Position numbers and translations under genes: made by a program
Part shown: positions 1 to 5,230 of the stretch, in pieces
How the letters are laid out: each line of letters opens with the position of its first letter
How positions within the stretch are numbered: the first letter of the stretch is position 1
The notes under the pieces: model-generated
The model's database searches: none
Told to the model about the DNA's origin: nothing
The model's input: only the letters and a program-made list of their open reading frames with translations
Assembly: GCA_013331125.1 (NCBI GenBank)
Contig: DUGW01000007.1
Coordinates: forward strand, 6,845 to 12,594
DNA: 5,750 nt
From: Candidatus Woesearchaeota archaeon
GTDB lineage: Archaea > Nanoarchaeota > Nanoarchaeia > Woesearchaeales > UBA11576
Direction of reading: 5' to 3'

Positions 1-921
1 CCGGGTCTTTTTGAGGGCGTCCCTGCACAGCACGTCTCTCCAGGCATGAGTCTCCGCCGTGTCAATCTACAATCTGACTCAGACGACAACTCGTTAGATT
101 TTATCGCTTCACTGCCCGACCCTGAGAACTCTCTTTATCAGGAGGACCAGGGAGGTCAGGGTATAGCTGTAGAAGTGAGCATCGAGACCAGTGCGCCGGT
201 CGTGGATTCTATTCTGGTAATTGATGATGAGGATCCCGAAATCGCAGGGATCCAGATAGTCCCTGCTCCCGATGCAAATAAGACAGTTACTGTGTTGGCT
301 GAGGTCTATGATGCTGATGGCGTGGCAGACATAAGTTCTGTAAGGCTGACTGTCACGGATCTTGGGATGTTTGAGATGCAGAAGGTTCAGGATATCGACG
401 CCACGACCGCTGAGTTCTCTGCAGACATCGACATGCAGTTCTTCTATGCGCCAGGTACTTATGTGTTGTCAGTCAATGCTTCTGACGCTACGCTCTCCTC
501 CGGGCTCATTTCTGAGTTCGAGTACCTGGCCATGACTGCGGTATCTATCGATGTTTCATCGCTCCGTTTCACAGGCGCGACTCTTGGTGGCACATCTGCC
601 ATTCTTGGGGATATGGATATCTTGAGTCAGTCGCCTACGGTGAGGAACATCGGCAACACCATGTTGGACATGGGGGTCTACGGCTCTGATCTTGTCGACG
701 GCAGCAAGCGCATAACTGTTGACAATCTCAGGTACAGTTTCGACAATGATTTTGGCAGTCCATTGTCAGGCCCTGTGCCTTACGTCGCGCAGACTGTGAC
801 ATTGGGTCTTGATGCTGGTGCCTCTTCTGTGATGGGCTTCGGTCTTCAGCTCTTTGTACCTCAGGATGCGCAGAATGGCAACTACACTGGTGCTGTCTAT
901 CTTGCTGCAGTGGGTGGATAA
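1..921 (+). CDS. Secreted/surface protein, C-terminal part: lamin-tail-like end plus beta-rich extracellular domains (5' partial)
   Basis: The reading frame is open from base 1 to the TAA at 919-921, giving 306 residues, so the true start lies upstream. The first roughly 45 residues look like the end of a lamin-tail domain: a G-x-S-L-x-R-V turn followed by SDSDDNSLDF, matching the usual 'SLxR...TDTDDNSxDF' ending. A second segment (about 70-175) has alternating strands and DADG/NASD turns typical of Ig- or PKD-like extracellular modules. The last roughly 130 residues resemble a repeat seen in archaeal cell-surface proteins, with 'PTVRNIGNTMLDMGVYGSDL' and a closing 'NGNYTGAVYLAAVG'. There are no cysteines and no C-terminal membrane anchor. 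The next gene starts 2 bases after this stop, and its Shine-Dalgarno lies in these last codons, so the two are probably co-expressed and may act together at the cell surface. Domain calls are by eye; the exact function is unknown. Confidence 0.85.
   Translation, partial: PGLFEGVPAQHVSPGMSLRRVNLQSDSDDNSLDFIASLPDPENSLYQEDQGGQGIAVEVSIETSAPVVDSILVIDDEDPEIAGIQIVPAPDANKTVTVLAEVYDADGVADISSVRLTVTDLGMFEMQKVQDIDATTAEFSADIDMQFFYAPGTYVLSVNASDATLSSGLISEFEYLAMTAVSIDVSSLRFTGATLGGTSAILGDMDILSQSPTVRNIGNTMLDMGVYGSDLVDGSKRITVDNLRYSFDNDFGSPLSGPVPYVAQTVTLGLDAGASSVMGFGLQLFVPQDAQNGNYTGAVYLAAVGG
912..917 (+). promoter_or_regulatory. Shine-Dalgarno sequence for the Ig-like membrane protein
   Basis: GGGTGG lies 5 bases before ATG 923 and matches the archaeal anti-SD core (GGAGGTGA) imperfectly. 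It sits inside the last codons of the upstream gene. It supports ATG 923 over the in-frame ATGs at 854-875, which would precede the signal peptide with unrelated residues. Confidence 0.6.
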
Positions 922-922
922 G

Positions 923-1684
923 ATGAGGGCTTTCAACCTGTTTTTTCTTGTTTTTTTGTCTTCTTTGTCAGCACTTCCATCCGCATTCGCGATCGGTATA
1001 GGTGTGGTGCCAAATTCTCTTATTTTTGATTCGCCTGGTGCTGAAGGATCCTTCCGCATAATGAACCCTAACCCTTTTGAGATAGAGTTCTCTTTGAAGA
1101 ACCCCTTCTTTGATTTTGAACCTTCAAAAGGGACGATACTCCCTGGCTCCGATTACCAGGTCACTGCTTATCTGAAGGAAGGCCTGGATGATTCATCCGC
1201 CGCGACGGATTCTATAATTCTCGTCGAGACAGTGCCTCTCGGTGATGTGGGTGATGCGGTCGGTATGCTGCCCGCTGTGGGTGTTAAGGCCAGGATATTA
1301 TCTGCACAAGGCGCTTCCGATAAAGATGTTCGTTTGCCGGGGGCAGAATCAGTTGACTCTTTTGCATCTGGTTCGCCAGAAGAACAGCATTTATCTTCTG
1401 CACCACAAAAGACTGAAGAAATAGTGAAGCCTAAGAAAGTGGGTCCCGGAGCAGGACCTTTAGCCATCTCAGACAACGGGCAACATGACATCATCACAGA
1501 TGAGCCTATATTCAGGAAAGGCGAACTCATAGCTATCGCCTGTCTTGTGGTTGCGATAATAGGCGTGGCCCTTTACCCATACTCGCAGAATGAAAAGAAA
1601 TCTAAGAAGGTAAGACCGAAAAAACAGAGGAAAACGAAAGCAAAAAGAAAAAATTCCTCGAGGAGGATCAGGCTCAAGGCCTGA
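923..1684 (+). CDS. Secreted single-pass membrane protein: signal peptide, Ig-like domain, C-terminal TM helix, highly basic cytoplasmic tail
   Basis: The protein has 253 residues. ATG 923 is chosen because it has a Shine-Dalgarno and opens directly into a signal peptide (residues 1-23, cleavage likely after AFA). Residues about 25-125 form an Ig-like beta sandwich of the kind in archaeal envelope proteins, beginning 'GIGVVPNSLIF' with an 'RIMNPNPFEIEFSL' strand pair, similar to MSP/ASH-type domains. Residues about 128-198 are a Pro/Ser/Glu-rich linker. A membrane helix follows at about 201-219 (ELIAIACLVVAIIGVALYPY). The tail 225-253 carries 17 Lys/Arg in 29 residues, which by the positive-inside rule puts it in the cytoplasm. 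The Ig-like domain would then be exposed outside as a type I anchor. With the upstream secreted protein it likely forms a surface unit, this protein supplying the anchor (inference). It ends in an 11-bp overlap with the convergent coiled-coil gene. No named family is recognised. Confidence 0.88.
   Translation: MRAFNLFFLVFLSSLSALPSAFAIGIGVVPNSLIFDSPGAEGSFRIMNPNPFEIEFSLKNPFFDFEPSKGTILPGSDYQVTAYLKEGLDDSSAATDSIILVETVPLGDVGDAVGMLPAVGVKARILSAQGASDKDVRLPGAESVDSFASGSPEEQHLSSAPQKTEEIVKPKKVGPGAGPLAISDNGQHDIITDEPIFRKGELIAIACLVVAIIGVALYPYSQNEKKSKKVRPKKQRKTKAKRKNSSRRIRLKA
1616..1664 (-). terminator. Probable T-rich terminator of the ligase/coiled-coil operon, inside the opposing gene
   Basis: Read on the minus strand just after the stop at 1674, the sequence has a small palindrome (TCCTCGAGGA, 1655-1664) followed by T6, T5, T4 and T6 runs separated by a few bases. 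Archaeal RNA polymerase terminates at such T-rich tracts. The same DNA on the plus strand encodes the Lys-rich tail of the membrane protein, so coding and termination signals would share it. Inferred from composition only. Confidence 0.4.
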
Positions 1685-2276
1685 TGTTGCTCCTCTGCCT
1701 TCTCTCCTTAGACAGCAGTCTTTGGAGATTGTCGAGGTCTTTCATCAGCTTGAGTTTTTCACCGTCTGCCTTGCAGACCTCCCGCGCATACTTTGCGAGT
1801 TCGAAGTCTGTGGCCTTCAGCTGCTGGGCTATCGCTCTGAACTTGCCCATCTCAGATTCAAGGTTTCCCAGCTGGATTGTTATCCTGCTGAGCTCTTCCT
1901 TCAGTTTATTGTATGATTGTACATCTCTTTCGAGCTGCCTTGTCTGTTTCCTGAGTTCTTCCCTGAATATCTCTGTCAGTTCATCGACGAGTTTGTTCCT
2001 CATGTCTGTCTTGACAAGCTTGAGTTCATAGAGCTCTTTCTTCATGGATTCGTTTGTGCCTTCCATCTCTTCAAGCAGTGATGAAGCCCTTATCGTGAAT
2101 CCGCCCAGCTCTTTGTTGACGCCCAGCATCTCCTGCCTGATCGTCTCTACGCTGTCTTTGTATCCTTTCAGTGCTGAAGAGTGTCTGTCTACTGTCTCTG
2201 AGTGTTCTGTGACCTTTGTATTTATCTCGTCGAGCTTTTGAGATATGTCCATCAGGTCTTTTATCTTTGATATCAT
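1674..2276 (-). CDS. Coiled-coil protein of unknown function, downstream of DNA ligase
   Basis: The protein has 200 residues and starts at ATG 2276, with a strong GGGGGTGA Shine-Dalgarno 4 bases upstream. Nearly all of it is predicted helical with heptad-like spacing of Leu/Ile/Met and many Lys/Glu: residues 1-55, about 63-145 and about 150-195, broken by a Gly-Gly at 58-59 and a Gly-Thr at 73-74. There is no signal peptide or membrane helix, so it is probably cytoplasmic. It has one Cys (168). The C-terminus ends in a basic ERRQRSNIRP. The gene follows the ligase stop by 22 bp on the same strand, so the two are likely one transcript. Similarity to SMC, tropomyosin or prefoldin-like coils would reflect composition rather than ancestry. 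I do not recognise a family; a scaffolding or DNA-repair accessory role is only a guess from position. Confidence 0.82.
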   Translation of the reverse strand: MISKIKDLMDISQKLDEINTKVTEHSETVDRHSSALKGYKDSVETIRQEMLGVNKELGGFTIRASSLLEEMEGTNESMKKELYELKLVKTDMRNKLVDELTEIFREELRKQTRQLERDVQSYNKLKEELSRITIQLGNLESEMGKFRAIAQQLKATDFELAKYAREVCKADGEKLKLMKDLDNLQRLLSKERRQRSNIRP

Positions 2277-2280
2277 CTCT

Positions 2281-2288
2281 TCACCCCC
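2281..2288 (-). promoter_or_regulatory. Shine-Dalgarno sequence of the coiled-coil gene
   Basis: The minus-strand GGGGGTGA, 4 bases before ATG 2276, closely matches the archaeal consensus GGAGGTGA. It sits in the 22-bp gap after the ligase stop. A strong SD here and none before the ligase ATG fits an internal cistron read from a leaderless operon mRNA. Confidence 0.75.
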
Positions 2289-2298
2289 GTTGTGCAGT

Positions 2299-4059
2299 CT
2301 ATCTTGATCTCTGTGTTGAATAGAAGCTCTCTATGAGTTCTATGTCTGAGCATTCATCTGGAGCCCTGTCCTCTCTTACCCTTATCACCCTTGGGAACCT
2401 GAGTGCGTAGCCTGAGGAATACGTCGGAGATTTCTGTATCTCTTCATAATTTATCTCTATGACTAGCTGTGGTGTGAACCTTACGCTTCTTCCTTTCTCC
2501 TGTTTGACTAACGGTTTCAGCATCTCTGTCAGCTGTTCAAATGTCAGTCCTGAACCCTCAAGCTCTTTTATGCCGGTCCCTACCTTTCCTATCTCTAGGA
2601 ATTCGCCTTTGTCCTTGTCATAGCATGCAAGTGTGAAGCTTGTGAACCATCCGCTCCTCTTGCCTTCTCCCCATTCTGCGCCGACGATGACGAGGTCAAG
2701 GGATTCCATCACTGGTTTCACCTTCACTCCGTATCCTACTCTTGATCCTGGTTTGTATATCCCTTCCAGGTTCTTGAACATCACTCCTTCCTCTCCTGCA
2801 GCCAGTGATTCCTTGTAGAAATCTTCAGCTTCCTTGTCATCAGCAGTCACGATTTGCTGCGCAGGCCTTATCTTGAACAGTGATGGCTTCACGATGTTCT
2901 CTATTATCTTCCTTCTTTCCTTGAAGGGTTCTTTCAGGAGGTTCATCCCTTCATGGTCTATTATGTCGAAGATGTTGACCTCGACGGGAAAATCCTTTGC
3001 CATCTCTGCGATGTTGTATTTCCTCTTTATCCTCTGTGATATCTTCTGGAATGCGAGGTATTTCTTGGTGTTTGGGTCATAGCCGACTGCTTCAGCGTCG
3101 AGTATGAATTCTTTCCCTTTGACATGCTCACTTACGTAGTCGACGACTTCAGGGAACTGCGGTGTGACATCCTCAAGTCTTCTTGTGAACAGTGTTATCT
3201 TGCCTGCTTTCTTGTGAATCTGCAGTCTGAACCCGTCATACTTGTATTCGATCGCTGCGGGTCTTCCTACTGTGTCGAAAGCTCCTGCAATCCCCTGTGC
3301 TTTCGGGTATAGCATCACTTTGAGCGGTTTTCCTGCCTCGACACTTACTGACTTGAGCCCTGTGAGGCCTGATGTCTTGGCGAGCTCAGCTACCTGTGAG
3401 AAGTCGTTGAGCACATTGTATGCTTCCTGCACCTTCTCGACATACATGTTGAGTGTCTCCCTGTTCTCTGGGTTTATCGCTTTCTTTTCGTCGTCGTAGT
3501 TGACATTGATTGTGTCGTCGAAGAACGCCCATACTATGGAGTCTCTTAGCACCCCCTCGCCGATCCCGACTCTCAGGTCCTCGAGCACGGTCCTTATTAT
3601 GTATCTGGCTTCTACAGGTGAGGCACTGGTGAGTAGTTCTGATACTAGGCCGACTTTCCTGTCTACTGCGCCCGACCCTTCCATCGATGCCATCTTCACC
3701 AGGTTGTTGAATACTTTGTTTACGGTCAGTTGTTGGGAGAAAAGTGTTGATTGTCTCTTCTTTCCTGCCAGGTACTCTGCAGTGTCTCCGAGATCTCCTG
3801 TCCTTTTCCATTCATTCTCTATCTTCAGTGGTGTTATCCCGAATGATTTGCTTATTGCCTTTATCACCATCCTTGATGCTACACCTAGTGTCCTTGGGTC
3901 GTATGGTGGGAATACCTTTCCCTGCAGAAGCAGTATTATTTTCCTTATGTCATCTACATCTGTGGTCTTGAGGAACTCAGAGACGAAGTATGTCTTCTCC
4001 AGTCTTTTTGTTGTTCCCTCTATCTTCTGATATAGGTCCACCAGTCTTTTGTATTGCAT
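2299..4059 (-). CDS. lig: ATP-dependent DNA ligase (archaeal type)
   Basis: Seals 5'-phosphate/3'-OH nicks in DNA through an enzyme-AMP intermediate, joining Okazaki fragments and finishing repair. It has 586 residues from ATG 4059, a normal length for archaeal ligases. An N-terminal DNA-binding domain spans about 1-200 and includes the 'TGDLGD' and 'LRVGIGEGVLRD' signatures. The adenylation domain follows with motif I EYKYDGFR (catalytic Lys273), motif III LDAE (Glu323), motif IIIa NIFD (Phe364), motif IV EEGVMFK (Lys429) and motif V GVKVKP (Lys446/Lys448). The C-terminal OB fold holds IQKSPTYSSGYALRFPR and motif VI RFPRVIRVREDR (554-565). All catalytic residues are present. A GTG at 4074 would add five residues, but the start MQYKRLVDLYQKIE matches the family, and a TATA box centred 26 nt upstream predicts a leaderless mRNA beginning at ATG 4059. 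A coiled-coil gene follows in the same operon. Confidence 0.97.
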   Translation of the reverse strand: MQYKRLVDLYQKIEGTTKRLEKTYFVSEFLKTTDVDDIRKIILLLQGKVFPPYDPRTLGVASRMVIKAISKSFGITPLKIENEWKRTGDLGDTAEYLAGKKRQSTLFSQQLTVNKVFNNLVKMASMEGSGAVDRKVGLVSELLTSASPVEARYIIRTVLEDLRVGIGEGVLRDSIVWAFFDDTINVNYDDEKKAINPENRETLNMYVEKVQEAYNVLNDFSQVAELAKTSGLTGLKSVSVEAGKPLKVMLYPKAQGIAGAFDTVGRPAAIEYKYDGFRLQIHKKAGKITLFTRRLEDVTPQFPEVVDYVSEHVKGKEFILDAEAVGYDPNTKKYLAFQKISQRIKRKYNIAEMAKDFPVEVNIFDIIDHEGMNLLKEPFKERRKIIENIVKPSLFKIRPAQQIVTADDKEAEDFYKESLAAGEEGVMFKNLEGIYKPGSRVGYGVKVKPVMESLDLVIVGAEWGEGKRSGWFTSFTLACYDKDKGEFLEIGKVGTGIKELEGSGLTFEQLTEMLKPLVKQEKGRSVRFTPQLVIEINYEEIQKSPTYSSGYALRFPRVIRVREDRAPDECSDIELIESFYSTQRSR

Positions 4060-4081
4060 GAAGGGCAAGGACACAGTTTTG

Positions 4082-4090
4082 TTTAAATAG
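4082..4090 (-). promoter_or_regulatory. TATA box of the ligase operon (leaderless promoter)
   Basis: The minus-strand sequence CTATTTAAA is centred about 26 nt before ATG 4059. Archaeal transcription starts about 26 nt from the TATA centre, so the transcript should begin at or next to the start codon. The lack of any Shine-Dalgarno before this ATG agrees. The upstream BRE match is weak. Confidence 0.65.
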
Positions 4091-4121
4091 GTTACTGAAA
4101 TCTCTGCCTTCAGCCGAGAAT

Positions 4122-4140
4122 AAGATAGTACAAGATAGTA
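4122..4140. repeat. Tandem direct repeat AAGATAGTA x2 in the divergent promoter region
   Basis: AAGATAGTA occurs at 4122-4130 and again at 4132-4140, exactly 10 bp apart, about one helical turn. It lies between the two facing TATA boxes, about 32 bp upstream of the ligase TATA and 34 bp upstream of the nitroreductase TATA. This is a plausible site for a regulator touching the same face of the helix, but two 9-bp copies can also arise by local duplication. Confidence 0.4.
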
Positions 4141-4166
4141 TTATGTTGTGTGCTGCGAGGTTTAAC

Positions 4167-4181
4167 AAAAAGATTTAAATA
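4167..4181 (+). promoter_or_regulatory. BRE/TATA promoter of the nitroreductase gene (leaderless)
   Basis: A purine-rich BRE-like AAAAAGA (4167-4173) runs directly into TTTAAATA (4174-4181). The TATA centre is about 26 nt before ATG 4204, so the mRNA should start at the start codon. No Shine-Dalgarno is present, as expected for a leaderless message. A second AT-rich word, TTTATATA (4187-4194), is too close to the ATG to act as the main TATA box. Confidence 0.72.
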
Positions 4182-4203
4182 CCCATTTATATACTGTTTT
4201 TCT

Positions 4204-4998
4204 ATGGAGACTTTCGAGTGTATTGAAAAGAGGCGTTCAGTGAGGAGATATATCGATTCTCCTGTTGAGTGGGAGAAGATCGGCAATATACTCAGGGCTG
4301 CTCAGTTGGCCCCTTCTTCTGGCAATTCCCAGGATGTCCGTCTTGTGGTCGTCACTGACAGGAAGAAAAGGGAAAGGCTTGCAGAGGCCTGCATGAAGCA
4401 GTTGTGGATGGCGAGGGCTCCTGTCCATATTGTGATCTATTCTGATCCTAAGAACACCAAGAGATTCTATGGCCTTAGGGGCGAGAAGCTCTATTCAATC
4501 CAGAACTCCGCTGTCGCTGCGCAGAACATCCTTCTTGCCGCGACCGATCAGGGGCTTGCTAGCTGTTGGGTCGGGGCTTTTGACGAGACCATGTTGAACA
4601 ATGTTCTCGGCGCACCGGACTCTGCGAGGCCTCAGGCAGTCATAACGGTCGGTTACTCAGAGGATGACCCTGAGATGCCTAAGAGGTACAAGCTCTGGGA
4701 TCTGACTTTCATCAATGGTTATGGCAGCAAGATAGTCAATGTCGATCTTGTCTTCGATGATTACAGTGAGGTCTTGAGGAAGAAGATCAAGGAGGCTAAA
4801 GAGGTAGCTGTCGAGAAGGGTCCGGTCCTCGGTCAGAAGCTCCTTGAGAAAGGTAAGGAGAAGCTGAAGAAGGTGCAGGAGAAGATGCAGGAGAGGGCTG
4901 CTGAGAAGCAGAAGAAGAAGGAGAAGGCTCTCGAGAAGGAGCTTGGTGAGGAAGAGGCTGTCCTTGACGATACTGAAGATATGGAAGACAAGCTTTGA
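4204..4998 (+). CDS. Nitroreductase-family FMN flavoprotein with a charged coiled-coil C-terminal tail
   Basis: The protein has 264 residues from ATG 4204, the start fixed by the leaderless promoter and by METFECIEKRRSVRRY, the usual family beginning. Residues 1 to about 176 form the nitroreductase fold: RRSVRRY (10-16) and APSSGNSQ (37-44) for FMN phosphate and ring contacts, GLASCWVGAFDE (117-128), VGYSEDDPEMPKR (149-161) with the late Arg that binds FMN phosphate, and the closing FINGYG. Such enzymes are FMN-dependent dimers that use NAD(P)H to reduce nitro compounds, quinones or flavins; the natural substrate cannot be told. The family normally ends near this point. Here residues about 185-264 add a Lys/Glu-rich helical tail of coiled-coil character ending in an acidic stretch (EEEAVLDDTEDMEDKL). 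There is no signal peptide, so it is cytoplasmic. It is divergent from the ligase and convergent with ftsZ. Confidence 0.93.
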   Translation: METFECIEKRRSVRRYIDSPVEWEKIGNILRAAQLAPSSGNSQDVRLVVVTDRKKRERLAEACMKQLWMARAPVHIVIYSDPKNTKRFYGLRGEKLYSIQNSAVAAQNILLAATDQGLASCWVGAFDETMLNNVLGAPDSARPQAVITVGYSEDDPEMPKRYKLWDLTFINGYGSKIVNVDLVFDDYSEVLRKKIKEAKEVAVEKGPVLGQKLLEKGKEKLKKVQEKMQERAAEKQKKKEKALEKELGEEEAVLDDTEDMEDKL

Positions 4999-5084
4999 TA
5001 TTCTGATGTGTTTCTTACATTTCTGTTCCCGTTCTGAGTTCTACTGTTATGTGCCTGATTCATACTCTTCTCTATTTTGAGAGT

Positions 5085-5131
5085 TCTTGAAGAAAAAGAA
5101 AGATCTTCATTGGGATTGCTCCCAATGAAGA
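5085..5131 (-). terminator. Hairpin plus T-rich terminator downstream of ftsZ
   Basis: Perfect 12-bp arms (5104-5115 and 5120-5131) flank a 4-base loop. On the minus strand the hairpin is followed at once by ATCTTTCTTTTTCTTC, the layout of an intrinsic terminator for transcripts coming from ftsZ. On the plus strand the hairpin has no immediate T-run; a T-rich stretch comes later (5147-5164), so a bidirectional role is possible. Archaea rely mainly on T-rich tracts, so the stem may instead stabilise 3' ends. Confidence 0.6.
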
Positions 5132-5142
5132 CAAGTTGTGGA

Positions 5143-5192
5143 TGCCTTCATTGTTTTATTTGTTGGGGGGGGTGCTTAAAAAAATGAAGGCA
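5143..5192. repeat. Inverted repeat TGCCTTCATT / AATGAAGGCA with 30-nt loop
   Basis: Perfect 10-bp arms at 5143-5152 and 5183-5192 enclose a 30-base T/G-rich loop that includes G8 (5165-5172). The arms share the heptamer CTTCATT/AATGAAG with the neighbouring 12-bp hairpin, so alternative pairings between the two structures are possible. Confidence 0.65.
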
Positions 5193-5201
5193 AGAATTTC
5201 T

Positions 5202-5218
5202 TCACAACGAAGTTGTGA
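5202..5218. repeat. Small inverted repeat TCACAAC / GTTGTGA near the ftsZ stop
   Basis: Perfect 7-bp arms (5202-5208 and 5212-5218) with a 3-base GAA loop, beginning 13 bp beyond the ftsZ stop codon. The left arm core CACAAC can also pair with GTTGTG at 5135-5140, enclosing the neighbouring 10-bp repeat. Confidence 0.5.
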
Positions 5219-5230
5219 TTGTCACCTCTT

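Larger units (their letters stand above)
4999..5230. other. Convergent intergenic region between the nitroreductase and ftsZ, rich in inverted repeats
   Basis: These 232 bp hold the 3' ends of two converging genes and no convincing gene. Positions 4999-5085 are pyrimidine-rich on the plus strand (for example GTTTCTTACATTTCT), as expected for archaeal termination of the nitroreductase transcript. Positions 5100-5220 hold a perfect 12-bp hairpin, a 10-bp inverted repeat with a 30-nt loop containing eight consecutive G (5165-5172), and a 7-bp hairpin next to the ftsZ stop. A 20-codon Cys-rich ORF (5125-5187) and an orphan SD-like GAGGTGA on the minus strand (5222-5228) are the only hints of coding. 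Confidence 0.7.

Noticed and set aside
46..921. ATG 46 as the true start of the first gene
   Set aside because: The frame is open to base 1, there is no Shine-Dalgarno or signal peptide at ATG 46, and the preceding residues continue the lamin-tail-like domain; the gene is cut by the window edge.
854..922. Upstream ATG 854 as the start of the membrane protein
   Set aside because: It would overlap the previous gene by 68 bases and place unrelated residues ahead of a clear signal peptide; ATG 923 has a Shine-Dalgarno.
1168..1530. 120-codon minus-strand frame inside the membrane protein gene
   Set aside because: An antisense shadow of a gene with clear signal peptide, domain and TM segment; no independent coding evidence.
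3500..4030. 176-codon plus-strand frame opposite the ligase gene
   Set aside because: A Ser/Thr/Leu-rich mirror of the ligase coding strand, with no recognisable domain, promoter or Shine-Dalgarno.
4060..4074. GTG 4074 as the ligase start
   Set aside because: It lies between the TATA box and the expected transcription start, and the five extra residues are not typical of the family.
4187..4194. TTTATATA as an alternative nitroreductase TATA box
   Set aside because: It is centred only about 14 nt before the ATG, so transcription would start inside the coding sequence.
4150..4203. ATG 4150 as the nitroreductase start
   Set aside because: The extension would cover the promoter, and METFECIEKRRSVRRY is the usual family start.
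4833..5063. 76-codon minus-strand Ser/Phe-rich frame
   Set aside because: Antisense image of the Lys/Glu-rich nitroreductase tail; the Ser/Phe run is what GAG/AAG-rich DNA gives in reverse.
5100..5220. CRISPR array or insertion-sequence ends in the repeat cluster
   Set aside because: Repeats are short, inverted and unevenly spaced without spacers; there is no transposase or target-site duplication.
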